Assembly: GCF_025340265.1 (NCBI RefSeq) | Contig: NZ_CP022708.1 | Location: 333,501-397,500, forward strand | Direction of reading: 5' to 3' | From: Novosphingobium sp. 9 | GTDB lineage: Bacteria; Pseudomonadota; Alphaproteobacteria; Sphingomonadales; Sphingomonadaceae | Length of the DNA stretch: 64,000 bases | In this document: one piece after another, positions 27,788 to 37,078 of the stretch | Layout of the letters: every line of letters begins with the position of its first letter | Numbering within the stretch: position 1 is the stretch's first letter | The notes under the pieces: model-generated | What the model was told of the DNA's origin: nothing | Databases searched by the model: none | Seen by the model: the letters and a program-made list of their open reading frames with translations, nothing else | Position numbers and translations under genes: made by a program

Positions 27788-29298
27788 CGGCCCTCCCACG
27801 CTGCCTCGACTTCCAGTGACTGGCGGTCGCGCCCGCAGGTGACGAGAGCCTGATCGTCTCCGTTTTCGCGCATTACAATCGCCACATCTCGCTCTGCCGG
27901 ATCGCCGTCCACCTTGCGATCTTCAGGGCTGTCGACATGGCCGATATAGCGTAGATTGAGATCGTATTGGCCCGACCAGAAGAAGGGGAGGGCATCGAAT
28001 TCGCCTTCGACCTCGCCAAGCAGATGGCGCGCCAGCCACTGTCCCATGCGCTGGGCCAGCGCCCAATGTTCGACGCGGATCGCATGCCCGAGACGCGGAT
28101 CGGGAAACGCTGCGATATCACCGATCGCGTAGATGTCGGGCACGGACGTCTGTAACCTGCCATTGACGGCGATGCCGCCGATCTCGTCAGGCGCAAGGGT
28201 CAGACCGGCGGCCTGTGCCAGTTCCACGCGAGGGGACACGCCAGTGCCGAGCACCAGGAAATCGCCGGTAACGCTTTCGCCATTGTCGAGGAGCGCCCGC
28301 GTTCCGTTCCACTCCCGGATTTCGCGATTCAAATGAAAGCGCACGCCCTTGCTTTCATGGAGATCCTGCAAGACCTTGCCGAGTTCAGGACCTGCAGTCT
28401 TTTCCAGCGGAATGTCATCGGTCGAAACGACATGGACCTGAAGTCCCCGCTGGACAAGCGATGCAGCCACTTCGAGGCCTATGTAGCTGGATCCCAGGAT
28501 GACTGCGCTTTTGGCGTCCATGCTGGCGGTAATCAGCGCCTCGGCATCATCGAGCGTGCGCAATTGATGAACGTCTGTCCGATCGCTGCCGGGAAAGTCG
28601 GGGGAAATCGGCGTCGCACCTGTCGCCAGAACAAGCACATCGTAGGGTATGGTTTGTCCCTTACCTGTCTCGACGAGCTTGGCTTGGGGTTCGATGCGGG
28701 CAACGGCAACCTGCGTGCGGACAGTCGGGCAGGGCAAGCCGGATCGTGTCTCCAGAGGGAGGTCGATAGTGTCGCGATCCGCCGCACCGGCAAGGAAGGC
28801 TTTCGAGCAGGACGTGCGATCGTAAGGCAGATGATCGTCGGCACTGAGCACGGTGACGTAGTCTCCGGCCCCGTGGCGCCCGAGCATCTCGGCGCAGGCA
28901 TGACCGGCTGCACCACCGCCTATGATCACCACGCGCTTTGAAAACGCTGGTGCTGCGCGGGCGGGGGCTTGTGTGGCAGCAGCTTCTCCGGTGACAAGAA
29001 TGCGTCCGTTGTCTTGGGCCACCTCGAACCGTGTGAGCGGTAGAAACGCCGGCGCGGCCACCGCCTCGCCGGTTTCCAGATCGAACCTGGCGTGATGGAA
29101 AGGGCAGCGGATCTGGCCGTCTGTTACGATGCCTTTGGCCAAGGGCGCTTGCAAATGGGTGCATTTTCCCGCCAGTGCGCAGACTTTTCCGCCGTGACGC
29201 ACAAGCACAACATCCTGCCCGCGCCAGGTTCCGGCAAGTGGCTGGGTTTCCGTCAGGTCGCTGGCGTCAATGCCGTGTTCGAAGTCTGGCATGGTCAT
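27784..29298 (-). CDS. Rieske-domain FAD/NAD(P)H-dependent reductase (AIFM3-like)
   Basis: About 504 residues. The N-terminal Rieske domain holds the [2Fe-2S] ligands in GKCTHLQAPL and CPFHHARFDLETGE. Then comes a pyridine nucleotide-disulfide reductase fold: FAD motif VVIIGGGAAGHACAEMLGRH, the LATGATPISPDFPGS stretch, NAD(P) motif SAVILGSSYIGLEVAASLVQ, and YAIGDIAAFPDP. It resembles AIFM3-like and rubredoxin/ferredoxin reductase enzymes that carry their own Rieske centre. GGAGG lies 8 bases before the ATG at 29298; the upstream ATG codons have no such site. The stop overlaps the next gene (ATGA), tying it to the hydrolase and GMC genes as a redox unit. Confidence 0.9.
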   Translation of the reverse strand: MTMPDFEHGIDASDLTETQPLAGTWRGQDVVLVRHGGKVCALAGKCTHLQAPLAKGIVTDGQIRCPFHHARFDLETGEAVAAPAFLPLTRFEVAQDNGRILVTGEAAATQAPARAAPAFSKRVVIIGGGAAGHACAEMLGRHGAGDYVTVLSADDHLPYDRTSCSKAFLAGAADRDTIDLPLETRSGLPCPTVRTQVAVARIEPQAKLVETGKGQTIPYDVLVLATGATPISPDFPGSDRTDVHQLRTLDDAEALITASMDAKSAVILGSSYIGLEVAASLVQRGLQVHVVSTDDIPLEKTAGPELGKVLQDLHESKGVRFHLNREIREWNGTRALLDNGESVTGDFLVLGTGVSPRVELAQAAGLTLAPDEIGGIAVNGRLQTSVPDIYAIGDIAAFPDPRLGHAIRVEHWALAQRMGQWLARHLLGEVEGEFDALPFFWSGQYDLNLRYIGHVDSPEDRKVDGDPAERDVAIVMRENGDDQALVTCGRDRQSLEVEAAWEGR

Positions 29299-29488
29299 GA
29301 GGGAAGCCTCCATCTGTCCTTTGCCGCTCCACAGCGCGCAAGCCATGGCGCTGCAAAAAGGGTTGCAGCGGCAAGCACTTCGGGCGGTGGGAGCAAGTTT
29401 GGGTGTTCAGGGATTGCAACTGGTCAGGGCAAGGATCGGTTCCCGCGATGCCTGGCATGTCCCGATCGTTTAGAATGTCGTCTGTGTT

Positions 29489-31327
29489 TCAATCGCAGTC
29501 TTCAGCGCGGTCCAGCGTCGCCAGCGCGGTGAGGTGGGCAAGGTGGCTGAGGCCCTGCGGCAGATTGCCCAGGAAATCGCCGCTGACCGGATCGATCATT
29601 TCGGGCAAAATACCGCAGCCATGGGCAAGGCTGCGGGTAAGGGCGTCCATTCGCTCTCGCGCCTTTGCGCGTTCTCCGAGCAAGGCCCATGCTTCCACCA
29701 TCCAGAACGAGCATGCCAGAAAGCAGCCTTCCTCCTGATCCATACCGCTATAGCGGTAGTGGAAAGCATCTGCACCCAGCGTACGGTCGATGGCCTCCAT
29801 CGTCAGGCGCAGCCGCTCGTGGCCGTCGAAGCCGAAGCGTACGGCCAGCGCAAGCGAGGCATCGATATCGCCACTGCCGGGATACATGACAAAGGCGCGC
29901 AGATCCTCAGACCAGCAATTCTCCTCGATCCAGGCCTTGATGCGCTCGCGCTCACGCTTCCAGCGATCGCGACAAGTGGTGGGCAACTGCCCTTGATCGG
30001 CAAGTTCCACGGCGCGGGCGAGGGCCTGCCAGCAACTGATCTTGGACATCGTGTAGTGCCGTTCCTCCTCCAACTCCCAGATGCCTGCGTCGGGAAGGCG
30101 CCAGCGGTCCGCGCAGGCATCCGCCAGATGGGCGAGCAATTCGGCGCTCGCGCTATCGAGGATATTGCCGCAGTTCACGAACCGGGCCGCCGTCTCGAAG
30201 ATATCGCCGTAAACCCCGTGCTGGATCTGCTCGCCAGCCCGGTTGCCACTTACGACGGGGCCCCGTTCGCGATAGCCGGGAAGCGGCCAGAAGGTGGCTT
30301 CCGGGACCGGGCCGCCGGTCAGCGCATAGCAAACCCGGGGGCCATAATCGCGTAGCTGGCGCAAAAGCCAGGTAAAGGCCGCCTTCGCTTCCGCTTCTGC
30401 TCCCGCTGCCAGAAACGCATCGATCGTGTAGCCTGCATCGCGGATCCAGGCATAGCGATAGTCCCAGTTCTTGGGCGCCGAGAAGCTCTCGGGAAGCGAT
30501 GTCGTGGCCGCAGCCGTGATGGCACCCGAGGGTGAATAGAGCAGCAACTTGAGCGCCAGAGCGCTGCGCAGGAAGACACTGCGGTCAGCCCCTTGGATGC
30601 CGACATGGCGCGTCCAGTCGCGCCATTCCTTGTCTGATGTGTCGATGCGGGCATCGACTTCCGCGATGCCCGGCGCAACGAGGGGTTCGTCGCTGCCAGC
30701 GACCACGGCGAAGGTATGTCGTTCGCCTTTGGCGAGCATGAGCGACCCGACAACGCCGTCATCGCTCCATTCGCAAGCGACGTTCTCGTCATGGATGAAA
30801 AGGCCCAGAACGCGATCGACATGGAAGACCGTGTGCTTGCCGATCGACGAATAGTAGGGGCTGGCGGTATCGCCGCGATGGCTGGGTCGCATGGCAAAAT
30901 CGAAACGCACCTCGCCATCCAGCCCTTCGATGCGCCGGGCAAGTTCGGTCCAGGGCAGGCGTCCGGCATTGCCGCTGTTGAGCGCTTCCGTGAGGCGGGC
31001 GCGCCCGCTTTTGGTGATGAACTCAGTTTCGAAGACATTGCTGTCCTGGCGATAATGGCGCGTGGCAGTGAAGGGTTCGCGCGGCGTTATCGAGAAGTAG
31101 CCACCCTTTACGCCGTCGAGCAGCCGGTCGAAGAGAGGGGCCGAATCCATATTGGGCACGCACCACCAGTCAATGGATCCATCTGCGCCGGACAAGGCGA
31201 TCGAGCGCCCGTCGCCGAGGGCGGCGTAATCCGCAAGCGGCAGGTAGCCGTTGCGGCGTTTGGAATGAGCGGCCTGCGTGGATGGTGTTGAGGGGGCGGT
31301 CGCGACCTGTTCTTCGATCCTTGTCAT
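29489..31327 (-). CDS. Glycoside hydrolase family 15 (glucoamylase/trehalase-like)
   Basis: About 612 residues. The N-terminal beta-sandwich begins YLPLADYAALGDGRSIALSG and DGSIDWWCVPNMDSAPLFDR, typical of bacterial GH15. The (alpha/alpha)6 barrel has KNWDYRYAWIRDAGYTIDAF, the general acid Glu in DAGIWELEEERHYTMSKI and the general base Glu in CGILPEMIDPVSGDFLGN. No signal peptide is visible, so it probably acts in the cytoplasm on maltose, oligosaccharides or trehalose. The TreZ/TreY pair elsewhere in the window makes trehalose or glycogen turnover likely. It lies 190 bases upstream of the Rieske reductase on the same strand. Confidence 0.94.
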   Translation of the reverse strand: MTRIEEQVATAPSTPSTQAAHSKRRNGYLPLADYAALGDGRSIALSGADGSIDWWCVPNMDSAPLFDRLLDGVKGGYFSITPREPFTATRHYRQDSNVFETEFITKSGRARLTEALNSGNAGRLPWTELARRIEGLDGEVRFDFAMRPSHRGDTASPYYSSIGKHTVFHVDRVLGLFIHDENVACEWSDDGVVGSLMLAKGERHTFAVVAGSDEPLVAPGIAEVDARIDTSDKEWRDWTRHVGIQGADRSVFLRSALALKLLLYSPSGAITAAATTSLPESFSAPKNWDYRYAWIRDAGYTIDAFLAAGAEAEAKAAFTWLLRQLRDYGPRVCYALTGGPVPEATFWPLPGYRERGPVVSGNRAGEQIQHGVYGDIFETAARFVNCGNILDSASAELLAHLADACADRWRLPDAGIWELEEERHYTMSKISCWQALARAVELADQGQLPTTCRDRWKRERERIKAWIEENCWSEDLRAFVMYPGSGDIDASLALAVRFGFDGHERLRLTMEAIDRTLGADAFHYRYSGMDQEEGCFLACSFWMVEAWALLGERAKARERMDALTRSLAHGCGILPEMIDPVSGDFLGNLPQGLSHLAHLTALATLDRAEDCD

Positions 31328-31394
31328 GAAGACATAAAGCTGCGGGCTGCCGATTGTTCGCGCTCACCGCCGAATTCCGTCTCGATACTGGCCT

Positions 31395-33467
31395 TTAGTC
31401 TACAACCTTGTCTGTCTGGCCATGACCGACATCGTCACGAGGCTTGCCCTTCGATGTTCGTTGGGCATTGGCTCGTGCGCCGGCCAATACCGGCCCGCAG
31501 GCGGCTGATTTTGCATCGCCGGGGTCGACGAAAGCAAGAAGCCCGGCCACGGGTGTCGCGACAACGGCGAGGCCGATTCCCGCACCCGCACGTCCAAGCA
31601 ACTGAGGGCTGATCACCTGCAACTTAGGCTGTGCGAAATGGCCGCCGAGGCCGACCGGTGACTGGCCCGAGAACAGACTGAATTTCTTGCCATCCGCCCG
31701 AAAGGCCATGTCTACGGCTTCGGTATCGAAACTGAAGCCCCCGCGCCCCGTGACGACATTCTTGCTCGTATCGATCAGGATCGGATCGGCGGCAGCTTTC
31801 CCGTTGCGCACCGTGAAGGCGATAAGGCCGCAATTGACTTCGATCGGTTTTTTCAACTTCCCCTGAAACATCTTGGAGACGAACGTGCCAAGATCGAGTT
31901 CGGCAAGTTGGGCATTTTGGGTCCACAACGTGCCATGCGGCATGACGAAAGCTATACGACCCGAGGCGGAGGCAAGGGAATCATGGATCGTATCGCCGCG
32001 ACCATCCAGCTTTATTCGGCCGTGGATCGTGCCGGTGGTCCCAGAGTCCGCCACGCCGTACCCGGCCAGCAGACGGCCCATCGGGGTAGAGGCGAGGCGG
32101 ATGTCATAATGTATAGCCGATGGGCGCTCTCGCGTGTCGAAAACCAGATCTGAAGATACGTCCCCGCGCGCCATCGAGAATGTCAGAGGGGATAAGGCAA
32201 GGCGCCCCCGGTCCAGTGAGAGGGCGAGCGAGATATCGGAAACCGGCACGTTCCGGGAACGAACTATTCCGATCTTCCAATCGAGAGAGGCGTCGAAGCG
32301 CTGAAGCATTGCCACGGGCAAGCTGGCATCGGGCAATACCCGTTGTGAACCAGCGCCGGATGCCGCTGCGGCCGCAACGGCGCCCTTGGTCGCCACCACG
32401 TCGGGATTATAGCCGATAAAAGGCGCCGCATCGATAATGTCGAGGCGTTTGGTGACAAGCGCTGCATCAAGTTTCAGGCGTTTGCCATTGGTGATCGAGA
32501 ACTGCCCCGCCAGATCGGACTGCCCGAACGTGCCCGTCATCTCGGTGAAGCGGTAGGTGTCGCCGCGCTTCACGAGCTTGGCCTTGAGTTTATAATGGCG
32601 GGTCTGCGGGATCGCCACGTCGATCACTTTCAACAGCTCGGACATATCGCGCCCATCTGCGGCAACGTCGAGGGGCACGCCTTCGATATCGGTTAATCCC
32701 GGCAAGGTTCCCGATACGTCGATCACGCTGTTTGCAGCCCAGGCGCGAGCCTCGAGGCGGTTCGTCGTACCGGCGAGAGTGGCATTGGGAGAGAGCAGGC
32801 GGGCGGACAACCGGAAGGGCGTTGTACGGAAGCTGCCCGAACCGGTAATACCGACGGAATGGCCGATATGGGTGTTGCTGGCAGTGATCGGTGCGATCGC
32901 AAGATCAGCCATGAGGGGCATCGCGGGGTCGCTATAATGGACATGGGTATCGGTTATGCTGGCAGTACCGATATTCGGCATTGCAAAGGGCTTGCCCTGA
33001 CCATCGCTGGCGAAGGTCCATGTATTGCGGACATGTTGGGCGTCCCATTCGAAATCGCCTTTCCCGCCGTCGAGGACGAGCGAATAGATATGTCGCTGGC
33101 CAAATATCAGAGAGAGTGGCGCAACACGCGCATCCAGATGGCGTGCGGAAAATAAAGCGCGATCTTTTGCCCAGCCCGGATTTGAAATCGACAGTCCGTC
33201 GGCAACAAATTTCAGTCGAAAGGGGGCAAAGTACAGTTGGAAATCGCCGGCGACGTGAATTTTCCGTTGGGAAAGCGAGCTTGTGGCGGTTTCGAATGAG
33301 TGGCGCAGAAAGCGGCCTTTTGTGATGAACAGGACCAGCCAGACTGCGAACACAACGACTATCATGCCCAGTATGATGTTGCGGGCGATGCGTTGCCATC
33401 GAGGCGATCTGCCAGCGTGCATGCCGGCAGCGGACAGTTCGGGGTCGGTCGCGGCGGACGTTTCCAT
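31395..33467 (-). CDS. AsmA-family envelope protein
   Basis: About 690 residues. A short cytoplasmic start is followed by one transmembrane helix (IILGMIVVVFAVWLVLFITK), then a long beta-rich periplasmic part: FQLYFAPFRLKFVADGLSIS, GWAKDRALFSARHLDARVAP, LVLDGGKGDFEWDAQHVRN, which is the AsmA N-terminal pattern. The C-terminal AsmA domain includes GRIAFVMPHGTLWTQNAQLA, ELDLGTFVSKMF and GGFSFDTEAVDMAFRADGKK. AsmA-like proteins are thought to bridge the envelope and move phospholipid to the outer membrane. I start it at the ATG at 33467 and not the TTG at 33476. The C-terminal tail after residue 650 is hydrophilic. It is divergent from the HAD/epimerase remnant. Confidence 0.87.
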   Translation of the reverse strand: METSAATDPELSAAGMHAGRSPRWQRIARNIILGMIVVVFAVWLVLFITKGRFLRHSFETATSSLSQRKIHVAGDFQLYFAPFRLKFVADGLSISNPGWAKDRALFSARHLDARVAPLSLIFGQRHIYSLVLDGGKGDFEWDAQHVRNTWTFASDGQGKPFAMPNIGTASITDTHVHYSDPAMPLMADLAIAPITASNTHIGHSVGITGSGSFRTTPFRLSARLLSPNATLAGTTNRLEARAWAANSVIDVSGTLPGLTDIEGVPLDVAADGRDMSELLKVIDVAIPQTRHYKLKAKLVKRGDTYRFTEMTGTFGQSDLAGQFSITNGKRLKLDAALVTKRLDIIDAAPFIGYNPDVVATKGAVAAAAASGAGSQRVLPDASLPVAMLQRFDASLDWKIGIVRSRNVPVSDISLALSLDRGRLALSPLTFSMARGDVSSDLVFDTRERPSAIHYDIRLASTPMGRLLAGYGVADSGTTGTIHGRIKLDGRGDTIHDSLASASGRIAFVMPHGTLWTQNAQLAELDLGTFVSKMFQGKLKKPIEVNCGLIAFTVRNGKAAADPILIDTSKNVVTGRGGFSFDTEAVDMAFRADGKKFSLFSGQSPVGLGGHFAQPKLQVISPQLLGRAGAGIGLAVVATPVAGLLAFVDPGDAKSAACGPVLAGARANAQRTSKGKPRDDVGHGQTDKVVD

Positions 33468-33556
33468 GACAAGCAAATCGCCTGAGGACAGCTTTTGGTT
33501 TCAGGTGAAGCCCGATCAGCGCGTCCGGGCGGTAAAAACGGGCGACGCATCGCATT

Positions 33557-34315
33557 TTGAAAGAGCGTAAGGTCGCAGATCGCCCCGAAAAGGTGCCCAT
33601 TTCTCTCAATGAACGGGCATCACGCTTACTGCGGGGGGCGCTATACGCACGATGCCAAGGCTATATTCGAAAAGATCGAGAGCGATGCCAGGCCTATGAG
33701 GGGCCGGGATCGTCTCACGATGACAGCGAGCGGCTCACGGCGGATCAGGAGCCCACACTGGTTGAGAACTTTACCCCCTTGTTGGGGCAGGCGGACAAGA
33801 TTGCCGCGGTGTCTGACGATCACGACATGTTGGTGGAATTGGAAACTACGGTTGTACGGGCGCTCGGTGACGATGCGACGGTGATCCGTTCGCAACCCTA
33901 TTATCTCGACATAACCGCAGCGGCGGCCAACAAGGGCGATGGCGCCGCTGCGCTTGCACGGGCGATGGGGGTGTCGCTCGAAGATGTGGCTGTCATCGCC
34001 GATCAGGACAACGATCTCGCGATGTTCGTGCGTGCTGGTCTTTCTATCGCCATGGGGCAGGGACCTAAGCATGTGAGAGCTGCTGCCGGGAATGTCACCA
34101 CCTTGAACGACGAAGATCGCGGGTTTTCACCCTACATAAAGGTCGACGGAGGGCAGGGTGCGAAAACAGTCCGCGCGGTTCGCGAAGCAGGGGCAGATGC
34201 CATTGTCGCGGGAAGTGCCATCTCTAGCCACACGGATTACGCGGCAGCCATCCAGGCGTTGCGAGGTGATGAAATTTACGCTGACATGGCGGTGTCGACA
34301 AAGGTCGTCAAATAG
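33557..34315 (+). pseudogene. Remnant: HAD-IIB phosphatase C-terminus joined in frame to a ribulose-phosphate 3-epimerase C-terminus
   Basis: The middle part is the C-terminal half of a Cof-type HAD hydrolase: VIRSQPYYLDITAAAANKGD, GDGAAALARAMGVSLEDVAV, then VIADQDNDLAMFVRAGLSIA. The HAD N-terminus with the nucleophile DxD is absent; what precedes (positions 33557-33730) does not look like any protein. After NDEDRGF it switches to the end of a pentose-phosphate epimerase: YIKVDGGQGAKTVRAVREAG then ADAIVAGSAISSHTDYAAAI. Two truncated genes fused by deletion explain this best. No ribosome-binding site supports any start, and neither half has its full active site, so I treat it as a pseudogene. 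Confidence 0.75.
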
Positions 34316-34635
34316 CGCGGATGGGCTCGCATGCGAGCTATGGCGCTGCCCGATGAGGTTGCCTATCGGCGAGCGCATCACAGGTCTCAAGCAAATGCCT
34401 CGCCAGGCCTACGATGCGGTGTTGGCACACTTTTTGACTTGAGCAGTCGCTGGGGTGAGTATTCGCCCTCGATTTTATATCGAACGCCCAATGCGACTAT
34501 TTTTTTACAAAAGCATCTTTATTGGGATCGCCGGGCATAAATTGTCTCTGTTGCGGATCCTTGCTTGAGGGAGCGGCATTAAGCTGACGTCAGGCTCGGC
34601 GGCCTTGCCGAGCGGTTGAACAGGGCGTTTTCCGC
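34316..34635. other. Intergenic stretch without a recognised gene
   Basis: 320 bases after the HAD/epimerase remnant. No supported gene or hairpin. It may contain more decayed sequence and the promoter of the transglutaminase-like gene. Confidence 0.45.
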
Positions 34636-35418
34636 ATGCAACTCGCGATCACTACTGCTTTGGATTACGCGGTTTCGGAACCCGTCGATATCTTGCTTCA
34701 ACTCGAGGTTGCGATGATACCCGAACAGAGCGTGGTTCATGCCCATATCGAACTTCCTCCAGCTGATCATTTCGCCCGGGTGCCAGCGCAGTCGGGCATT
34801 GGTGAGCGAATTTGGTTGCGAACAGGTTTTCCGCTGGAGCTTCGCTATGAAGCGGTGGTTCAGATTAATCGAACAATAGCCGACATTGTTAATCTACCGG
34901 CCGTGCTGCCGCACCTTTTGCCGGGAGAAACAGTCGATTACATGATGCCGTCGCGATATTGTTCCTCCGATACGTTCGGCGATATCGTTCAAAGTGAATT
35001 TGGCGGCCTTGAAGGCGGGGCGCGTGTCACCGCCATTCGCGACTATATAGCGGCACGCTTAACATATAAATCGGGTTCCAGCGACGCTTTCACCACAGCG
35101 ATGGACACATTCAAAAGTCGTAAGGGCGTGTGCCGTGATTACGCGCATTTAATGATCGCAATGGTGAGAGCCAGTGGCATCCCTGCGCGTTTTGCAAGTG
35201 TCTATGGTCTTGGTGTCGAGCCAGAGGACTTTCATGCCGTTGCCGAAGTATTTCTCGACGGTGCCTGGCACATGGTGGATGCCACAGACATGACAACGCC
35301 GGATCGCATCGCCAAGATCGGGGTGGGGCGTGATGCTGCCGACGTCTCATTCTTGACTGGATACGGAAAAATCGAAATGCTATCGCAAAATATCGAAGTC
35401 AGATCGATTAAAGTTTGA
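34636..35418 (+). CDS. Transglutaminase-like cysteine protease superfamily protein
   Basis: About 260 residues. An N-terminal beta-rich part (YAVSEPVDILLQLEVAMIPE) is followed by the transglutaminase-like core with its catalytic triad: Cys in KSRKGVCRDYAHLMIAMVRA, His in EPEDFHAVAEVFLDG and Asp in WHMVDATDMTTP. Bacterial members are usually cytoplasmic peptidases or amidases of unknown substrate. The sequence is complete for this family. It stands alone, followed by an AT-rich non-coding stretch of about 240 bases with no clear gene. AT content rises at its 3' end compared with its neighbours. Confidence 0.88.
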   Translation: MQLAITTALDYAVSEPVDILLQLEVAMIPEQSVVHAHIELPPADHFARVPAQSGIGERIWLRTGFPLELRYEAVVQINRTIADIVNLPAVLPHLLPGETVDYMMPSRYCSSDTFGDIVQSEFGGLEGGARVTAIRDYIAARLTYKSGSSDAFTTAMDTFKSRKGVCRDYAHLMIAMVRASGIPARFASVYGLGVEPEDFHAVAEVFLDGAWHMVDATDMTTPDRIAKIGVGRDAADVSFLTGYGKIEMLSQNIEVRSIKV

Positions 35419-35655
35419 ATATATTTTTTTGAGTGTTTTATATAATTATTTGTTATATTGATGTTGTCTTAAATTCATCAAAAGGTCAATGTATAGCTGT
35501 GCGAGCTTGGATCTACTGCGAGCTCGCGCGATGGCCTGAATGGCACAAAGAGCACCGGAGAGCCTTCTTCGGGGAGATTAGGACCAAAAATTACAGGCAC
35601 GCGGCGACGGTCCGTCATTTCCAAATCAGGCGGAAGAGGGCGAGTGGAAGTGTCA

Positions 35656-37062
35656 TCACGTAACGGCTTCCAGACTGGCGAAGGCAGCCTGAAGGTCGGC
35701 CACGTAGCGATCGAACTCTGCAGCAGCGTCTGTGTGGGATGGTAGTCGCAGGAGATAGCTGGGATGAACCGTAACCCAGCAAGGCGTGCCATCGCCAAGT
35801 TCGATAGCGGTCCCGCGCACCTGCCCTATGGTAATCGTGCGTCCAGTGAGGGCGCGCGCGGCAGTTGCGCCCATCGCGATTACCAGTTTCGGGCGAACCA
35901 ACGCGCGTTCCTGATCCACCCACCAGCGGCAGGCATCGACCTCGCCCGCATTGGGTCTGGCGTGCAGGCGCCTTTTTCCGCGTGGCTCGAACTTGAAGTG
36001 CTTCACGGCATTGGTGACATAGAGATGCGCCCGGTCGATGCCGACTGCCGCAAGAGCGCGATCGAAGACTTCGCCTGCCGGACCGACAAAGGCGCGTCCG
36101 GCCTGATCTTCCTGATCGCCCGGCTGCTCCCCCACGACCATGACCTGGGCATCATGCGGCCCTTCACCGAAGACGGTTTGCGTTGCCGGTCCCCACAAGG
36201 GACAGCGGCGGCAGGAGGCTGCCTCATCGCGCAAGAGCGAGATCGTCGCAGAGCCATGCGCTTTGCCGGGAACGGCGCGGGCCTGGTCAATCATCCCAAG
36301 TTCGCGTTTGCGGGCACCGGCGATCATTTCCGGGATCAATGCGGTCTCCGGCATGTTCTTCCAGTATTTCTTGGGCATCTCCTTGATCATCGCGTTCGTC
36401 ATCAACCGCGCGGGATTGAAGATTGCCGCATAATAGGCCTTCCAGATTCCTTCGACGGGATCGTCGCCGGGCGCATCGCCGCGTTGGGCCGCAGGTCCTT
36501 CGGCAAGGGAGACGGTGTCCCAGTGGATCGAACCTCTCGGCGTCAGGATCGACCAGCGCATGTTTGCGAAGCGGCCGACAAAAAAAGGCGCATTGGCACG
36601 CACGATGTGGTGTTCAGGCTCGAACCAGGCGACGAAGCGCCTATCGTTACCCTCGGGGACCTCGCGAAAGCGGATGAAAGCGCGCATTTTGTGCATGTCA
36701 CGGCGGATCGTCTGATCGAGGTCCAGCACACGCCGCATCTGTCGATCGGCGCGGTCACGCAGGACCTGAGGGTAATCGAGACAGCGCAGGAGCAAGGCAT
36801 AGAGCAGCGAAAAGCGCTCAGGATCGCTGTGCAATATTGCCCGGCTCGCCAGATGAACGAAATCCCTGGAGACCCTCAAGGATGGTGCCGGGTCGCTCGT
36901 CATCGGCTCTATCGTGATGGGCGCATCGCCGAACAAGTCAGCACGCTGGCCGCCGATCTGCCACAGAACTTCCTGCGCGGGTATGCGTGCTGCCGCCAGC
37001 GCGCGTGCGGCTGCACGCCAGCCATCGAAATCATCTTCGGCTTCAAGCTGGACTACCCGCAT
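35656..37062 (-). CDS. DUF4130 plus UdgX-type uracil-DNA glycosylase fusion
   Basis: About 468 residues. The N-terminal ~250 residues form the DUF4130 domain (FVHLASRAILHSDPERFSLL, RRDMHKMRAFIRFREV, YYAAIFNPARLMTNAMIKEM) found linked to radical-SAM DNA-repair proteins. The C-terminal part is a family-4-like uracil-DNA glycosylase: CRRCPLWGPATQTVFGEGPH, GEQPGDQEDQAGRAFVGPAG, and HPSYLLRLP. The inserted GKRRLHARP loop matches the KRRIH loop of UdgX, whose His forms a covalent bond with the DNA abasic site after uracil removal. I start it at the ATG at 37062 (MRVVQLEAEDDFDGW), 16 bases after the radical-SAM stop. It likely acts in uracil repair or tolerance. Confidence 0.92.
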   Translation of the reverse strand: MRVVQLEAEDDFDGWRAAARALAAARIPAQEVLWQIGGQRADLFGDAPITIEPMTSDPAPSLRVSRDFVHLASRAILHSDPERFSLLYALLLRCLDYPQVLRDRADRQMRRVLDLDQTIRRDMHKMRAFIRFREVPEGNDRRFVAWFEPEHHIVRANAPFFVGRFANMRWSILTPRGSIHWDTVSLAEGPAAQRGDAPGDDPVEGIWKAYYAAIFNPARLMTNAMIKEMPKKYWKNMPETALIPEMIAGARKRELGMIDQARAVPGKAHGSATISLLRDEAASCRRCPLWGPATQTVFGEGPHDAQVMVVGEQPGDQEDQAGRAFVGPAGEVFDRALAAVGIDRAHLYVTNAVKHFKFEPRGKRRLHARPNAGEVDACRWWVDQERALVRPKLVIAMGATAARALTGRTITIGQVRGTAIELGDGTPCWVTVHPSYLLRLPSHTDAAAEFDRYVADLQAAFASLEAVT

Positions 37063-37078
37063 GGCGCCGCTTGACCTT

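Noticed and set aside
35433..35663. 76-codon plus-strand frame after the transglutaminase-like gene
   Set aside because: Starts in AT-rich non-coding DNA without a ribosome-binding site and runs over the end of the UdgX gene.
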